DNA from: Pseudonocardia hydrocarbonoxydans
Lineage (GTDB): Bacteria; Actinomycetota; Actinomycetes; Mycobacteriales; Pseudonocardiaceae
Assembly (NCBI RefSeq): GCF_006539565.1
Contig: NZ_BJNG01000038.1
Location: 1-64,000 of the forward strand
Reading direction: 5' to 3'
Length of the DNA stretch: 64,000 nt
How positions within the stretch are numbered: the stretch's first letter is position 1; every line of letters starts with the position of its first letter. The position numbers and the translations under genes are program-made. Below, in pieces: positions 19,909 through 28,741 of this stretch. Under the pieces are notes generated by a model that did not search any database, had not been told where the DNA came from, and was given only the letters and a program-made list of their open reading frames with translations.

Positions 19909-19926
19909 GGGTCGGTGGACGGGTCG

Positions 19927-20586
19927 TCAGCCGAGCCGGATGACGCCGTAGTCGTAGCCCTTGCGCCGGTAGACCACGCAGGGCGAACCGCTCTCGACGT
20001 CGGCGAAGAGGTAGAAGTCGTGCCCGACGAGCTCCATGCGCGACAGTGCGTCGTCGATCGACATCGGCTCGGCCGTGTGCACCTTGCGCCGCACGACGCG
20101 GCCGGGGGCCGGGTCGGGGTCGCCGTGGTCGTGGTCGTGGGTCCCGGCGGGCGCGTGCTCGTGGAGCGCGTCGTCCGCTGCGTCGCGTGGGAACGGGATG
20201 TCGACCGACGGGGCCTCGTCGAGCACCGCGGTGGCGCGCCCGTTCGACGACCCGCGGCCGACGAGGACGCGGGTGCGGCGTGCGGTGACGCGGCGGCGGT
20301 CGTGCGACCGGCGCAGGCGCGCCTCCAGCTTGGCCACGCAGGCGTCGAGGGCGGCGTAGAAGTCCTGCGCACAGGCCTCCGCCCTGGCGACGGGGCCCGC
20401 GCCGCGTCCGGTGAGCTCGACGCGCTGGCAGGTCTTGAGCTGTCGTCGGTTGGGTTCGTGGAACAGCTCCACCTCCAGCCCGACGATCTTGTGGTCGTAG
20501 CGTTCCAGGCGAGCGACCTTCTCGGCGACGTGAACCCGGAAATGTTCGGGCACCTCGACGTTACGGCCGGTGACAACGATCTCCAC
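19927..20586 (-). CDS. hpf: long-form ribosome hibernation promoting factor
   Basis: The 219-residue protein has the HPF/RaiA N-terminal domain (residues 1-105: [56 protein letters not shown]), a His/Asp-rich linker with [17 protein letters not shown], and the C-terminal dimerisation domain ([20 protein letters not shown] then [20 protein letters not shown]). Long HPF pairs 70S ribosomes into 100S dimers in stationary phase or hypoxia. The start is a GTG at 20586. The 249-base gap upstream to comF should hold its promoter; no clean consensus stands out. Confidence 0.94.
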   Translation of the reverse strand: MEIVVTGRNVEVPEHFRVHVAEKVARLERYDHKIVGLEVELFHEPNRRQLKTCQRVELTGRGAGPVARAEACAQDFYAALDACVAKLEARLRRSHDRRRVTARRTRVLVGRGSSNGRATAVLDEAPSVDIPFPRDAADDALHEHAPAGTHDHDHGDPDPAPGRVVRRKVHTAEPMSIDDALSRMELVGHDFYLFADVESGSPCVVYRRKGYDYGVIRLG

Positions 20587-20835
20587 GCAGACTTCCCTCG
20601 CTCTCAGCGTCGGGTTGGCGGTGCAGACGCCCCGGGACCTCTGGCCCCGGCGCCGGGTGGTGCTTCCTCCTCTGCTCCCCGTTCGGTCGGGGGTGGGTCG
20701 GATGCTCAGGGACGGTAGCCGGGATCACAGAAGTGCAACAGAGGCGTGCGCTGAGTGACGCCGACCTGTGTGAATGCGCCCGATGACATTCCCCGGACGG
20801 CCTCGCGCCGGTATGATTCCACCCGGCGTTCATGA

Positions 20836-21471
20836 TCAACTGAAGCCCGTCGCGTCGCACAGCACGAGCGCGCCGTCCACCGGGATCCCGGCCGCGGCCA
20901 GCGCGGCGACGCACGTCCGCAACGTCGCGCCGGTGGTCACGACGTCGTCGACGAGCAGCAGCGGCCCGCCGGGCGAGGGCCCGTGGCCGGGCCGCACGAG
21001 CACCCGTCCGCGCAGGTTGGCCGCCCGCTGCGCGGCGTCGAGGCCCACCGAGTCGGCCACCCCGCGGGCCAGGCCCAGCACGGGCCACACCCGCACCCCT
21101 GGGCCCAGGAGGGCCAGGCCGCGGCACAGCCGCAGGACGTGGTCGCCCCCGCGGGCCCGCGCGGCGGCCGCGCGCGAGGGCGCGGGCACCAGCGTCGCCG
21201 GGCCGGCCAGCCCGGTCGCCAGCACCGCGGCGAGCGGGGCGGCCAGGTCGCGGCGCCCGCGCTCCTTGGCCCGCAGCAGCGCGGTGCGCAGCGGGCCGCC
21301 GTAGCGGCCGGCCGCCAGCGTCGGCGGCAGGCCCGGCAGGTCGACCCGCCGCGGCGGGCCCACGGCCGGCGCGCAGCCCGCGCACCACGGCCCGGCCGGG
21401 TCGGCGCATCCGGCACAGCCGCCCGGGAACACCAGGTCGGTGAGGGCGGCCCCGAGGCCACGGACGTCCAT
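20836..21471 (-). CDS. comF: ComF-family phosphoribosyltransferase-like protein
   Basis: This 211-residue protein has an N-terminal zinc ribbon with paired cysteines (CAGCADPAGPWCAGC) and a type I PRTase fold whose PRPP motif reads LLLVDDVVTTGATL. The middle contains LRTALLRAKERGRRDL and LVPAPSRAAAARARG. ComF proteins assist natural transformation or DNA handling in other bacteria; the role here is uncertain. Start at the ATG 21471. It follows lpqB-mtrB-mtrA on the same strand after 76 bases, matching Rv3242c. Confidence 0.88.
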   Translation of the reverse strand: MDVRGLGAALTDLVFPGGCAGCADPAGPWCAGCAPAVGPPRRVDLPGLPPTLAAGRYGGPLRTALLRAKERGRRDLAAPLAAVLATGLAGPATLVPAPSRAAAARARGGDHVLRLCRGLALLGPGVRVWPVLGLARGVADSVGLDAAQRAANLRGRVLVRPGHGPSPGGPLLLVDDVVTTGATLRTCVAALAAAGIPVDGALVLCDATGFS

Positions 21472-21547
21472 GCCCGCACCCTGCCGCCCCCGCGGCACGC
21501 ACGCGGAGACCGTCCACAGGCCGGTCCCGCGGCCTGTGGACAACCGG

Positions 21548-23272
21548 TCAGCCGGGGTAGAACGGCACGGCGTCGGGCGCGGCGCCGAGCACCTGGCGCC
21601 AGGCGTCCTGGTCGCCCCCCGCGAAGCTCCACACCCCGCTCTGGTCGGTGACCAGGAACGGCCGGCTCGGTGCCGCGGCCACCGCGCCCAGCGGCGGCGT
21701 CAGGTTGTTGACCAGCAGTCCCTGCACCGACAGCCCGTCCACCGACACCTGCGCGACCAGGCGGTCGGGCCGCCGGGTGATCGCGACGACCGCCTCCGCG
21801 GAGCGCCAGTCGGCGCTCACGACCTCGCCGAGGTCGTCGGGGCGCAGCCGCCGGATGTTGCGGACGGCCACCTCGCCGTCGATCCCGCGCGTCACCGCGG
21901 CGGTGTAGAGGCCGCCCGCGACGACCGCGACCACCCGCATGCCGTCACGGGACAGGCGCAGGTCCTGGATCGGGCCGAACGCGGCCAGCTCGTCGGCGTT
22001 GACCTGGCCGGTGCGCGGGGGACCGCTGCCGTCGACGAGGACGCGCGCCACCGTCGTCTGGTCCAGGACGGTCCAGACCTCCGAGCCGGTGGGCGTCCAC
22101 GACGGGCGGGACATGTCCGCGGCGCCGAGCCCGACCTCGGACACCCCGGCCTCGGCCCCGCCCCCGACCAGCAGCAGCCGCCGCCCGGCCGACCGGGCGA
22201 CCGCGGCGAGTCGCTGCCCGTCGACGGTGGACGCCGCGGACTCGACGTCGAAGCCGCCGTTGCCGACCGGTCCCGGCAGCTCGGCGGCCGCCGCCCCGAG
22301 CTCGCGCAGCCGCCCGCCCGCGGCGACCAGCGCCGGGACGTCGGCACCGGGCTGGGTGTCGCCACTGAGGTCGGCGACGTCCTCGCGGCTGAGCACCGGC
22401 CGCTCGGGCAGCAGCGGGATGCCGTCGACGAGCAGCTGCACGCGCGCCACGTTCACCTCGGCCAGCGACAGCACGACCTGGGCCGCGAGCAGCCTGCGGC
22501 CGGGCTCGTCGAGGTCGCCGACCCGCGTCAGGTCGACGACCAGGGCCCCGGTCTCGCTCAGCGCCACGTTGGACCGCAGGCGGGCGCCCGCCGCCAGCTG
22601 CGAGCCGACCGCGCCGAGCAGCGCCCCCGACGGCCCGGCGAGCAGCAGCTCCATGACGCGCGCGGCCTGCGCCCGCGACGGGAACGACGGCAGGTAGCGC
22701 AGGTCGGGCACGACCACGGGCCGTGACGGGTCGACGAACCAGGTGCGGACCCCGCGGTAGTGGGTGCGGAACTCGTCGAGCGGCACGACGACGCCGTCGG
22801 GCAGCTCGGAGATCCGCCACTGCCCGTCGCGGCGCACGACGGTGACGTCGATCTGCACCGGGGCCGGCGCGGGCTCGAACGACCCCGACGAGGTCACCCG
22901 GCCCACCGAGGTGCCCCGGATCCGGATGCGGGTGACGTCGGTGGACGGGTCCGACGCGCCCGGCGCGGGGACGGTGTCGAACTGGGGTTCGAGCACGGTG
23001 AAGCCGGCGCCCGCGTCCCACTGCTGGGCCTCGGGGGCGAGGAACTGGCGGGCGGCGCCGTAGTCGTCGGTGCTGCTGGCCGAGGCCTCGACGAAGCCGC
23101 GGACCAGGCCGCCCGCGTCGGTGCCGTCGACCGGGCCGGGCGGGAGGACCGCCGTCTCGCCCTCGGTGACGCGGCGCAGGATCTGCACGGGGGAGCTGCC
23201 CGGCACGCTCGCGCAGCCGGCCACCCCGGACAGCGCGAGCAGCAGGGCCAGGGCCACGGTCACGCGCCTCAT
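21548..23272 (-). CDS. lpqB: lipoprotein LpqB, MtrAB-associated regulator
   Basis: The 574-residue product has a signal peptide with lipobox LSGVAGC (lipidated Cys at 20), a first GerMN-like domain (about 45-180), a second GerMN domain (about 195-310) and a C-terminal beta-propeller-like region with SRPSWTPTGSEVW and LRLSRDGMRVVAVV repeats. LpqB interacts with the extracellular part of the MtrB sensor and tunes its activity. The start ATG at 23272 overlaps the mtrB stop (ATGA), a coupled operon mtrA-mtrB-lpqB. Confidence 0.94.
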   Translation of the reverse strand: MRRVTVALALLLALSGVAGCASVPGSSPVQILRRVTEGETAVLPPGPVDGTDAGGLVRGFVEASASSTDDYGAARQFLAPEAQQWDAGAGFTVLEPQFDTVPAPGASDPSTDVTRIRIRGTSVGRVTSSGSFEPAPAPVQIDVTVVRRDGQWRISELPDGVVVPLDEFRTHYRGVRTWFVDPSRPVVVPDLRYLPSFPSRAQAARVMELLLAGPSGALLGAVGSQLAAGARLRSNVALSETGALVVDLTRVGDLDEPGRRLLAAQVVLSLAEVNVARVQLLVDGIPLLPERPVLSREDVADLSGDTQPGADVPALVAAGGRLRELGAAAAELPGPVGNGGFDVESAASTVDGQRLAAVARSAGRRLLLVGGGAEAGVSEVGLGAADMSRPSWTPTGSEVWTVLDQTTVARVLVDGSGPPRTGQVNADELAAFGPIQDLRLSRDGMRVVAVVAGGLYTAAVTRGIDGEVAVRNIRRLRPDDLGEVVSADWRSAEAVVAITRRPDRLVAQVSVDGLSVQGLLVNNLTPPLGAVAAAPSRPFLVTDQSGVWSFAGGDQDAWRQVLGAAPDAVPFYPG

Positions 23273-24990
23273 CGCGGGTCCTCCGCCAGGTCCGCGACCG
23301 GCTCCCCGACGTCGTCGCCCGGGAGCCACTCCGGCGCCGGCTCCGGCTCCGGACGCCCGCGGGGCGGCGTCGGGACCGAGCCCACCGTCGACGCCAGTGC
23401 CCGCTCGTCGGGCCCCAGCGGGAGCGGGCTGCCGACCAGGGTGTCGCCGGAGACGCGCGGCAGCGTCAGCCGGAAGGCCGCGCCGCACCCGACCTCGCCC
23501 CAGGCCTGCAGCCAGCCGCCGTGCAGCCGGGCGTCCTCGACGCTGATCGACAGGCCCAGCCCGCTGCCCCCGCTGCGGCGCGCCCGGCTCTCCTCGGCCC
23601 GCCAGAACCGGTTGAACACCAGCGCCGCCTCGCCAGGGCGCAGCCCGACGCCCTGGTCGCGGACCAGCACGGCCACCGCCAGGTCGTCGGCGGCCAGCTC
23701 GACGCGCACCGGCCGCCCCTCCCCGTGGTCGACGGCGTTGGCGACGAGGTTGCGCACGATCCGCTCGACCCGCCGGTTGTCGATCTCGGCGTACACGCCG
23801 TGCGGCAGGAGGAGCTCCAGCTCGGTGCCGGTCTCGTCGGCGATGCCCCGGACGGCCTCGACGGCGCGCAGCACGACCGACCGGACGTCGACGTTCTCGG
23901 CCACCAGCTCGGCCACGCCCGCGTCGAGGCGGCTGATCTCCAACAGGTCCGAGAGCAGCGCCTCGAACCGGTCGAGCTCGGTGACCAGCAGCTCCGAGCT
24001 GCGCCGCAGCGCCGGGAGCAGCTCCCCGCGGGAGGCGTAGAGGACGTCGGCGGCCATCCGCACGGTAGTCAGGGGGGTGCGCAGCTCGTGGCTGACGTCG
24101 GAGGTGAACCGGCGCTGCAGCGCCCCGAACTCCTCCAGCTGCCGGATCTGGTTCTGGATGCTCTGCGCCATCTCGTTGTACGACTCGCCCAGCCGGGCGA
24201 CCTCGTCGTCGCCCTGCACGCGCATGCGCTCGTCGAGGTGGCCGTCGGCGAACCGCTCGGCGATCTCCGCGGCCTCCCGGACCGGCCGCACCACCAGCCG
24301 CGTCACGATGCTCACGATGCCCGCGAGCAGCAGGAGCAGCAGCAGCCCGCCGACGATCAGCGTGCTCTGCACCAGGCCGAGCGTGCGCTGCTCGGAGTCG
24401 AGCGGGAACAGCATGTAGAACTCGAGGACCCGCGGCCCGGCCGTGCGCACCGGCTGCCCGACCACCAGCGTCGGCACCGCCACCCCGTCGCGGACGATCG
24501 TGACGTACTGGCGGGCCAGCGTGCCGTCGGCGCCGACGTCGCGGCGCAGCTCGGCGGGCACGTCCTCGACCGGCCCGGAGGAGACCTCCTCGCCGCCGTC
24601 GCGCCGCCCGGTCGTCAGCACCGCCCGGAACTCGCCCGCCGCGGCCGCGTCGCCGCTCGCGTCGGCGCTGGTCAGCTGCGCGAGCGCGTTGTTCAGCTCG
24701 CCCTCGGCGCCCTCGCGGTCGGGATCGACCCCGGACAGGTCGCGCTCCAGCAGCGCGACGCCCGCCTCGAAGCGCAGCAGCGTGTCGGCCTCCTTGCCCT
24801 GCACCAGCCGCTGCGCGATCTGGGTCTGCAGGACCAGGCCCAGCACCAGGACGACGGCGGTGGACAGCGCCAGCGTGCTGATGACGACCCGCAGCTGCAG
24901 CGACCGGCGCCACACCGCACCGGAGGCCTCGGCCACCTCCGAGGAGAGCTGGCGCACCTGCGCCAGGCCGCGGCGCATGCGGCCCGACAT
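23269..24990 (-). CDS. mtrB: sensor histidine kinase MtrB
   Basis: A 573-residue membrane kinase. Transmembrane segments lie near residues 33-55 and 208-230 and flank an extracytoplasmic sensor region. A HAMP linker follows (RLVVRPVREAAEIAERFADG), then the HisKA box SDVSHELRTPLTTV with His301, and a HATPase domain with NLVANAVDHGEG, VRDQGVGLRPGE and GSGLGLSI. MtrB controls the essential response regulator MtrA that coordinates septation, wall hydrolases and DNA replication. A Pro/Glu-rich cytoplasmic tail ends the protein. It follows mtrA after 7 bases. Confidence 0.95.
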   Translation of the reverse strand: MSGRMRRGLAQVRQLSSEVAEASGAVWRRSLQLRVVISTLALSTAVVLVLGLVLQTQIAQRLVQGKEADTLLRFEAGVALLERDLSGVDPDREGAEGELNNALAQLTSADASGDAAAAGEFRAVLTTGRRDGGEEVSSGPVEDVPAELRRDVGADGTLARQYVTIVRDGVAVPTLVVGQPVRTAGPRVLEFYMLFPLDSEQRTLGLVQSTLIVGGLLLLLLLAGIVSIVTRLVVRPVREAAEIAERFADGHLDERMRVQGDDEVARLGESYNEMAQSIQNQIRQLEEFGALQRRFTSDVSHELRTPLTTVRMAADVLYASRGELLPALRRSSELLVTELDRFEALLSDLLEISRLDAGVAELVAENVDVRSVVLRAVEAVRGIADETGTELELLLPHGVYAEIDNRRVERIVRNLVANAVDHGEGRPVRVELAADDLAVAVLVRDQGVGLRPGEAALVFNRFWRAEESRARRSGGSGLGLSISVEDARLHGGWLQAWGEVGCGAAFRLTLPRVSGDTLVGSPLPLGPDERALASTVGSVPTPPRGRPEPEPAPEWLPGDDVGEPVADLAEDPR

Positions 24991-24997
24991 CAGCCGA

Positions 24998-25674
24998 TCA
25001 CGGCGGGCCGGCCTTGTAGCCGACCCCGCGGACCGTCAGCACGACCTCCGGGTGCTCGGGGTCGGTTTCGACCTTCGAGCGCAGCCGCTGCACGTGGACG
25101 TTGACCAGGCGGGTGTCGGCGGCGTGCCGGTAGCCCCAGACCTGCTCCAGCAGCACCTCGCGGGTGAACACCTGACGCGGCTTGCGCGCCAGCGCCACCA
25201 GCAGGTCGAACTCCAGCGGGGTCAGCGCGATCTGCTCGGTGCCGCGCTGCACCTGGTGGGCGGGCACGTCGATCGTGACGTCGCCGATGGACAGCTGCTC
25301 GCGGGCTCGTTCTCGGTGCGCCGCACGCGCGCCCGGATCCGCGCCACCAGCTCCTTGGGCTTGAACGGCTTGACCACGTAGTCGTCGGCGCCGGACTCCA
25401 GGCCCAGCACGATGTCGACGGTGTCGCTCTTGGCCGTGAGCATGACGATCGGCACGCCCGACTCCGACCGGATCGCCCGGCACACGTCGATGCCGTTCAT
25501 CCCGGGCAGCATCAGGTCGAGCAGCACGACGTCGGGCCGCAGCTCGCGGACGGCGGGCAGCGCCCGGGTGCCGTCGGCGACCACCGCGGTGTCGAACCCC
25601 TCGCCCCGCAGCACGATGGTGAGCATCTCGGCCAGGGCCGGGTCGTCGTCGACCACCAGCACGCGCGACTTCAT
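24998..25674 (-). CDS. mtrA: response regulator MtrA, with apparent 1-base frameshift
   Basis: The receiver domain starts MKSRVLVVDDDP, with the phosphoacceptor Asp53 in LLDLMLPGMNG and the conserved Lys in VVKPFKPKELV. It reads normally to about residue 125 (RRTENEPA, near base 25300). The OmpR-type winged helix then continues in another frame: QLSIGDVTIDVPAHQVQRGT, ALTPLEFDLLVALARKPRQV, WGYRHAADTRLVNVHVQRLR, ending RGVGYKAGPP. Restoring one base in the GAGCCCGCGAGCAG stretch would give the expected EPAEQLSIGDV junction, so one base appears lost. Since MtrA is essential in relatives, a sequencing error is most likely; a true mutation or slippage is possible. The unbroken gene would be about 225 residues. 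Confidence 0.88.
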
Positions 25675-25756
25675 GCCGGCCAGCATCCCATTCCCGGGTC
25701 GGCGGCCGCGCCGGGGCCGAGGTTCGCGACGGGCCCGCGCGCATCCCCCGGCCCTG

Positions 25757-25806
25757 CGCGCACCGTCGAGGGTGCGCGCGGGGCGACGAGGTGCGCGGCG
25801 GCCGGG
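25757..25806. repeat. partial copy of the GGTGCGCG intergenic repeat
   Basis: CGCGCACC-GTCGAG-GGTGCGCGCG forms an inverted repeat followed by another GGTGCGCG word. This resembles the second half of the blocks at 9571 and 9691. It lies in the gap between tmk and mtrA. Confidence 0.65.
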
Positions 25807-25887
25807 CTCGCCCCGCAGCCTGTCGGGCTCGCCCCGCAGCCCGCCGGGCTCGCCCCGCGGCCGGTCGGGTCAGCCCAGCAGCCGGTC
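25804..25887. repeat. 21-bp tandem repeat, four units, running into the tmk 3' end
   Basis: Three near-identical 21-bp units starting GGGCTCGCCCCGC (25804, 25825, 25846) are followed by a fourth, diverged unit (25867-25887) that contains the tmk stop codon and last codons. On the minus strand the first three units lie just beyond the stop and look like degenerate copies of the gene end, with the TGA replaced by CGAG. Confidence 0.75.
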
Positions 25888-26511
25888 GGCCAGCGCTGCC
25901 GCGTCGACGTCGGCCGCGCCGTCCAGCACCACCCACGGCGCGACCCACCCGGCCGCCGCGAGCCCGGCGTAGACGGCGCCGGTGCGCTCCTGCAGCCCGT
26001 CGTCGGTCTCGTAGACGTCGCGTTCCCGGCCGGGTTCGGTGCGTTCGCGGTGGGCGGCCCGCCCGGCGGCGACCTCGCGGCTCACCGCCAGCAGCAGGTG
26101 GTGGTCGGGCACCGGGACGCCGAAGCGGTCGAACTCCAGCGCCCGCACCCACTCGACGAACTCCCCCGCGGCGTCCTGGTGCAGGCGGGCGGCCCCGTAG
26201 GCGGCCCCCGAGGCGACGTACCGGTCGACCAGCACGACGTCGTGCTCCGCCAGCGCGGCCCGCAGGCCGTCGGCGGCGGCGCGGCGGTCCAGCGCGTACA
26301 GCACCGCCATCCCGTGCACCGAGTCGGTGAGGTCGCCCAGGCGGCCGTAGAGGGCGTCGCGGACCAGCTCGGCGTGCACGTCGTCGTCGTAGCGCGGGAA
26401 GGCGACGGCGTGGGTCCGGGCACCGCGGTCGGCCAGCGCGGTCACGAGCCGGTCGGCCAGCGTGCGCTTCCCCGCCCCGTCCACCCCTTCGACGACGATC
26501 ATCCGGCCCAC
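25870..26511 (-). CDS. tmk: dTMP kinase (thymidylate kinase)
   Basis: The product phosphorylates dTMP to dTDP for DNA synthesis. The P-loop is VEGVDGAGKRTL near the N-terminus; the DRY-type motif is VLVDRYVASGAAYGAARL, and the dTMP/lid region includes RERTEPGRERDVYE. The closest type is the mycobacterial kinase (Rv3247c), which likewise has GAGKRTL rather than GxGKST. A GTG at 26511 gives 213 residues; an ATG at 26502 (MIVVEGVDG) is equally plausible. It lies upstream of mtrA, as in mycobacteria, with repeats filling the gap. Confidence 0.92.
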   Translation of the reverse strand: MGRMIVVEGVDGAGKRTLADRLVTALADRGARTHAVAFPRYDDDVHAELVRDALYGRLGDLTDSVHGMAVLYALDRRAAADGLRAALAEHDVVLVDRYVASGAAYGAARLHQDAAGEFVEWVRALEFDRFGVPVPDHHLLLAVSREVAAGRAAHRERTEPGRERDVYETDDGLQERTGAVYAGLAAAGWVAPWVVLDGAADVDAAALADRLLG

Positions 26512-26529
26512 GGCGCGGAACTGTAGTGC

Positions 26530-27750
26530 CTACTGCCTGGTGGGGTCGTGCTCCCGCCGGGGCTCCGCGGTGCGGGCCTCGTCGTCGCCGGACCGGCGCG
26601 GCGGGACGACGCCGACGGGCCGGGTGGCGTCGTCGGGAACGCCCGGCTGGGGGGCGGGCTGTGGAGGGGCGGGCTGCTGGGGGGCCTGCCGGCGGGTCGG
26701 GACGGGGCGGGTCGCGTCGTCGACCGGCGGCCGGGCGGCGGCCGGGGCCGGGTACCGACCGGACGGGGGACCCGGCGCCGACGGGGGCCGGGCGGCGGGA
26801 GGGTGCGGCCGGGGCGGCCCCGCACCGTGCGGGTGCGCACCGGAGGGCTGCAGCCCCGGCGGACGGGGGGTGTGCTGCGTCCGGGGGCCCACGGGCTGCG
26901 GGGGCAGGTGCTGCGGCATCTGCGGCGGGCGCGGCCCCGGCGGGGGCCGGGTGCCGGGGGGCGGCCGGGTGCCGACCGGAGGGTGGGTGCCGGGTGGAGG
27001 CGGGGTGCCGGGCGGGAGCGGGGCGCCGGGGGGAGCCTGGGCGTGCCGGGCCGTCGCCGGCTCGGCGGACGCGACCTCGGCCGACGCCCCCGCGGCGGCG
27101 TCGGGCTCCTGCACCCGGATCAGGCGGCGGAGCTCGGTCATCGAGATCCGGACCATCAGGTAGGCCCACAGCGCGACCCCGGCCAGCTTGAGCCCGTCCT
27201 CGACGATGAACGGGGCGCCGGTGCTGAGCACGATGTCGAGAGCGGCCGAGGAGAGCCAGCAGCCGAAGGCCGCGGCGAGCAGCAGCAGGCCCGGGCCGAG
27301 GCGGCGCCGGTGGAGCCAGGCGAAGGCGACGGTCGCCAGCCCGTAGGCGACGAAGAAGATCTCCTCGCGCTCGCCGAGGATCAGCCCGATGGTCTCGTGC
27401 AGCAGGAAGGCGTCGTCCAGGACCATGAACGCGGTGATCAGGCCGCCGAACAGCAGGTACCGGAACGCGGCCCGGTCGCCCGACCGGCGCATCACCAGCG
27501 CGCAGAACAGCGCCACGGCGGCCGAGGACGCCCAGAGCAGCACCGTGAACATGGCGTAGGCGCCGGTGTAGTTCGGGCCCTCCAGCACCGCGGCGGCATC
27601 GCGGCTCAGGTCGGCGAACGGCACGCCCTCGAGGTTGGCGTACACCTGCGCGACCGCGGTGACGACGGCCGCGGCGACCAGCGCCAGCAGGGCGCCGACG
27701 GCCACGACCCTGACCTCGGGCCATCGCCAGCGCGCCGTGTCGCCCACCAC
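26530..27750 (-). CDS. multi-pass membrane protein with long Pro-rich cytoplasmic tail
   Basis: The 406-residue protein has an N-terminal membrane half with about five to six hydrophobic segments (about residues 13-36, 66-85, 97-112, 132-146, 153-175 and 185-200), including FGGLITAFMVLDDAFLLHET. A disordered tail follows (about 225-406) built of GTRPPPGT-like repeats and His/Pro/Arg segments. The family is not recognised. The acidic VLDDAFLLHE segment inside the membrane might bind a metal or lipid, but that is speculation. It lies just upstream of tmk and is absent from the mycobacterial order at this place. Confidence 0.8.
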   Translation of the reverse strand: MVGDTARWRWPEVRVVAVGALLALVAAAVVTAVAQVYANLEGVPFADLSRDAAAVLEGPNYTGAYAMFTVLLWASSAAVALFCALVMRRSGDRAAFRYLLFGGLITAFMVLDDAFLLHETIGLILGEREEIFFVAYGLATVAFAWLHRRRLGPGLLLLAAAFGCWLSSAALDIVLSTGAPFIVEDGLKLAGVALWAYLMVRISMTELRRLIRVQEPDAAAGASAEVASAEPATARHAQAPPGAPLPPGTPPPPGTHPPVGTRPPPGTRPPPGPRPPQMPQHLPPQPVGPRTQHTPRPPGLQPSGAHPHGAGPPRPHPPAARPPSAPGPPSGRYPAPAAARPPVDDATRPVPTRRQAPQQPAPPQPAPQPGVPDDATRPVGVVPPRRSGDDEARTAEPRREHDPTRQ

Positions 27751-27832
27751 GACGACCGACCCTACCTTTGCCTGTCAATAGCCGCGGGCTCGCCTCGCGT
27801 TCACCTGCCGTCCACCCACCCCGCGGTCGGGC

Positions 27833-28714
27833 CTACGGGGCCTCGGACAGGAACGTGCGAAGGGCGGCGAGGGTCTCCTCCGGGCGCTCCTCGGCGAGGA
27901 AGTGGCCGGCGTCGACGGTGCCGCCGCGGACGTCGTCCCCGCGCTCGCGCCACACCTCCAGCGGCCCGGCCGGGCTCGCCCCGACCACGCTGCGGGCGCC
28001 CCACAGGGCGAGCAGCGGCACGGCGACGCGGCGGTGCAGGTCGGCCCGGTCGTGCTCCAGGTCGGTCGACGCGCCCGCGCGGTAGTCCTCCAGCATCGCG
28101 TGGCGGGCGCCGTCGTCGGAGAAGCAGCGCTCGTACTCCGCGAGAGCCTCGGGCGCGAACGCGTCCAGGCCCGATCCCCAGCCGCCGAGCAGGGAGTGCA
28201 GGTAGCCGACGGGGTCGGCGGCGATCATGCGTTCGGGCAGGTCGGCGGGCTGGATGAAGAAGAACCAGTGGTAGTACGCCGTGGCCAGGGCCTGGTCGAC
28301 GTGGTCGTAGACGTGCAGCGTCGGGAGGATGTCGAGCACCGCGGCGCGGGTGACGACGGCGGGGTGGTCGAGCGCCATCCGGTGCGTCACGCGGGCGCCG
28401 CGGTCGTGCCCGACGACCGCGAACTCCTCGTACCCCAGCGCGCGCATCAGCCCGACCTGGTCGGCCGCCATCGCCCGGAACGTGTAGCCGGTGTGGCGGT
28501 CCCCCGACGGCGGGCGTCCGGAGTCGCCGTAGCCGCGCAGGTCGGCCGCGACGACGGTGTGGTCGGCGGCGAGGCCGGGCGCGACGCCGTGCCACATCGC
28601 GTGCGTCTGGGGGAAGCCGTGCAACAGCAGCACCGGCGGCCCGTCGCCACCGCGCACCGCGTGCACCGGCACCCCGTCGATCACCCGGTCGATCGTCTCG
28701 AACCCCTCGAACAC
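27833..28714 (-). CDS. alpha/beta hydrolase, fluoroacetate/haloacetate dehalogenase type
   Basis: The 293-residue enzyme closely follows the haloacetate dehalogenase H-1 pattern: LLLHGFPQTHAMWHGVAP, ADLRGYGDSGRP, the nucleophile Asp in VVGHDRGARVTHRMALDHP, the halide-site His-Trp in AYYHWFFFIQPADLPE, DYRAGASTDLEHDRADL and the catalytic His in VDAGHFLAEERPEE. Such enzymes use an Asp-ester mechanism to cleave the C-halogen bond of haloacetates. An epoxide hydrolase is the alternative, but the HW pair and the DYRAG block favour dehalogenase. The start is a GTG at 28714. Confidence 0.84.
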   Translation of the reverse strand: MFEGFETIDRVIDGVPVHAVRGGDGPPVLLLHGFPQTHAMWHGVAPGLAADHTVVAADLRGYGDSGRPPSGDRHTGYTFRAMAADQVGLMRALGYEEFAVVGHDRGARVTHRMALDHPAVVTRAAVLDILPTLHVYDHVDQALATAYYHWFFFIQPADLPERMIAADPVGYLHSLLGGWGSGLDAFAPEALAEYERCFSDDGARHAMLEDYRAGASTDLEHDRADLHRRVAVPLLALWGARSVVGASPAGPLEVWRERGDDVRGGTVDAGHFLAEERPEETLAALRTFLSEAP

Positions 28715-28741
28715 GCCCGGGACGCTACCTCGCGGCGGCCG

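Noticed and set aside
25690..25695. GGGAAT on the minus strand upstream of mtrA as another SigR promoter
   Set aside because: No GTT-type -10 element at the required 18-19 bp spacing before the start codon.
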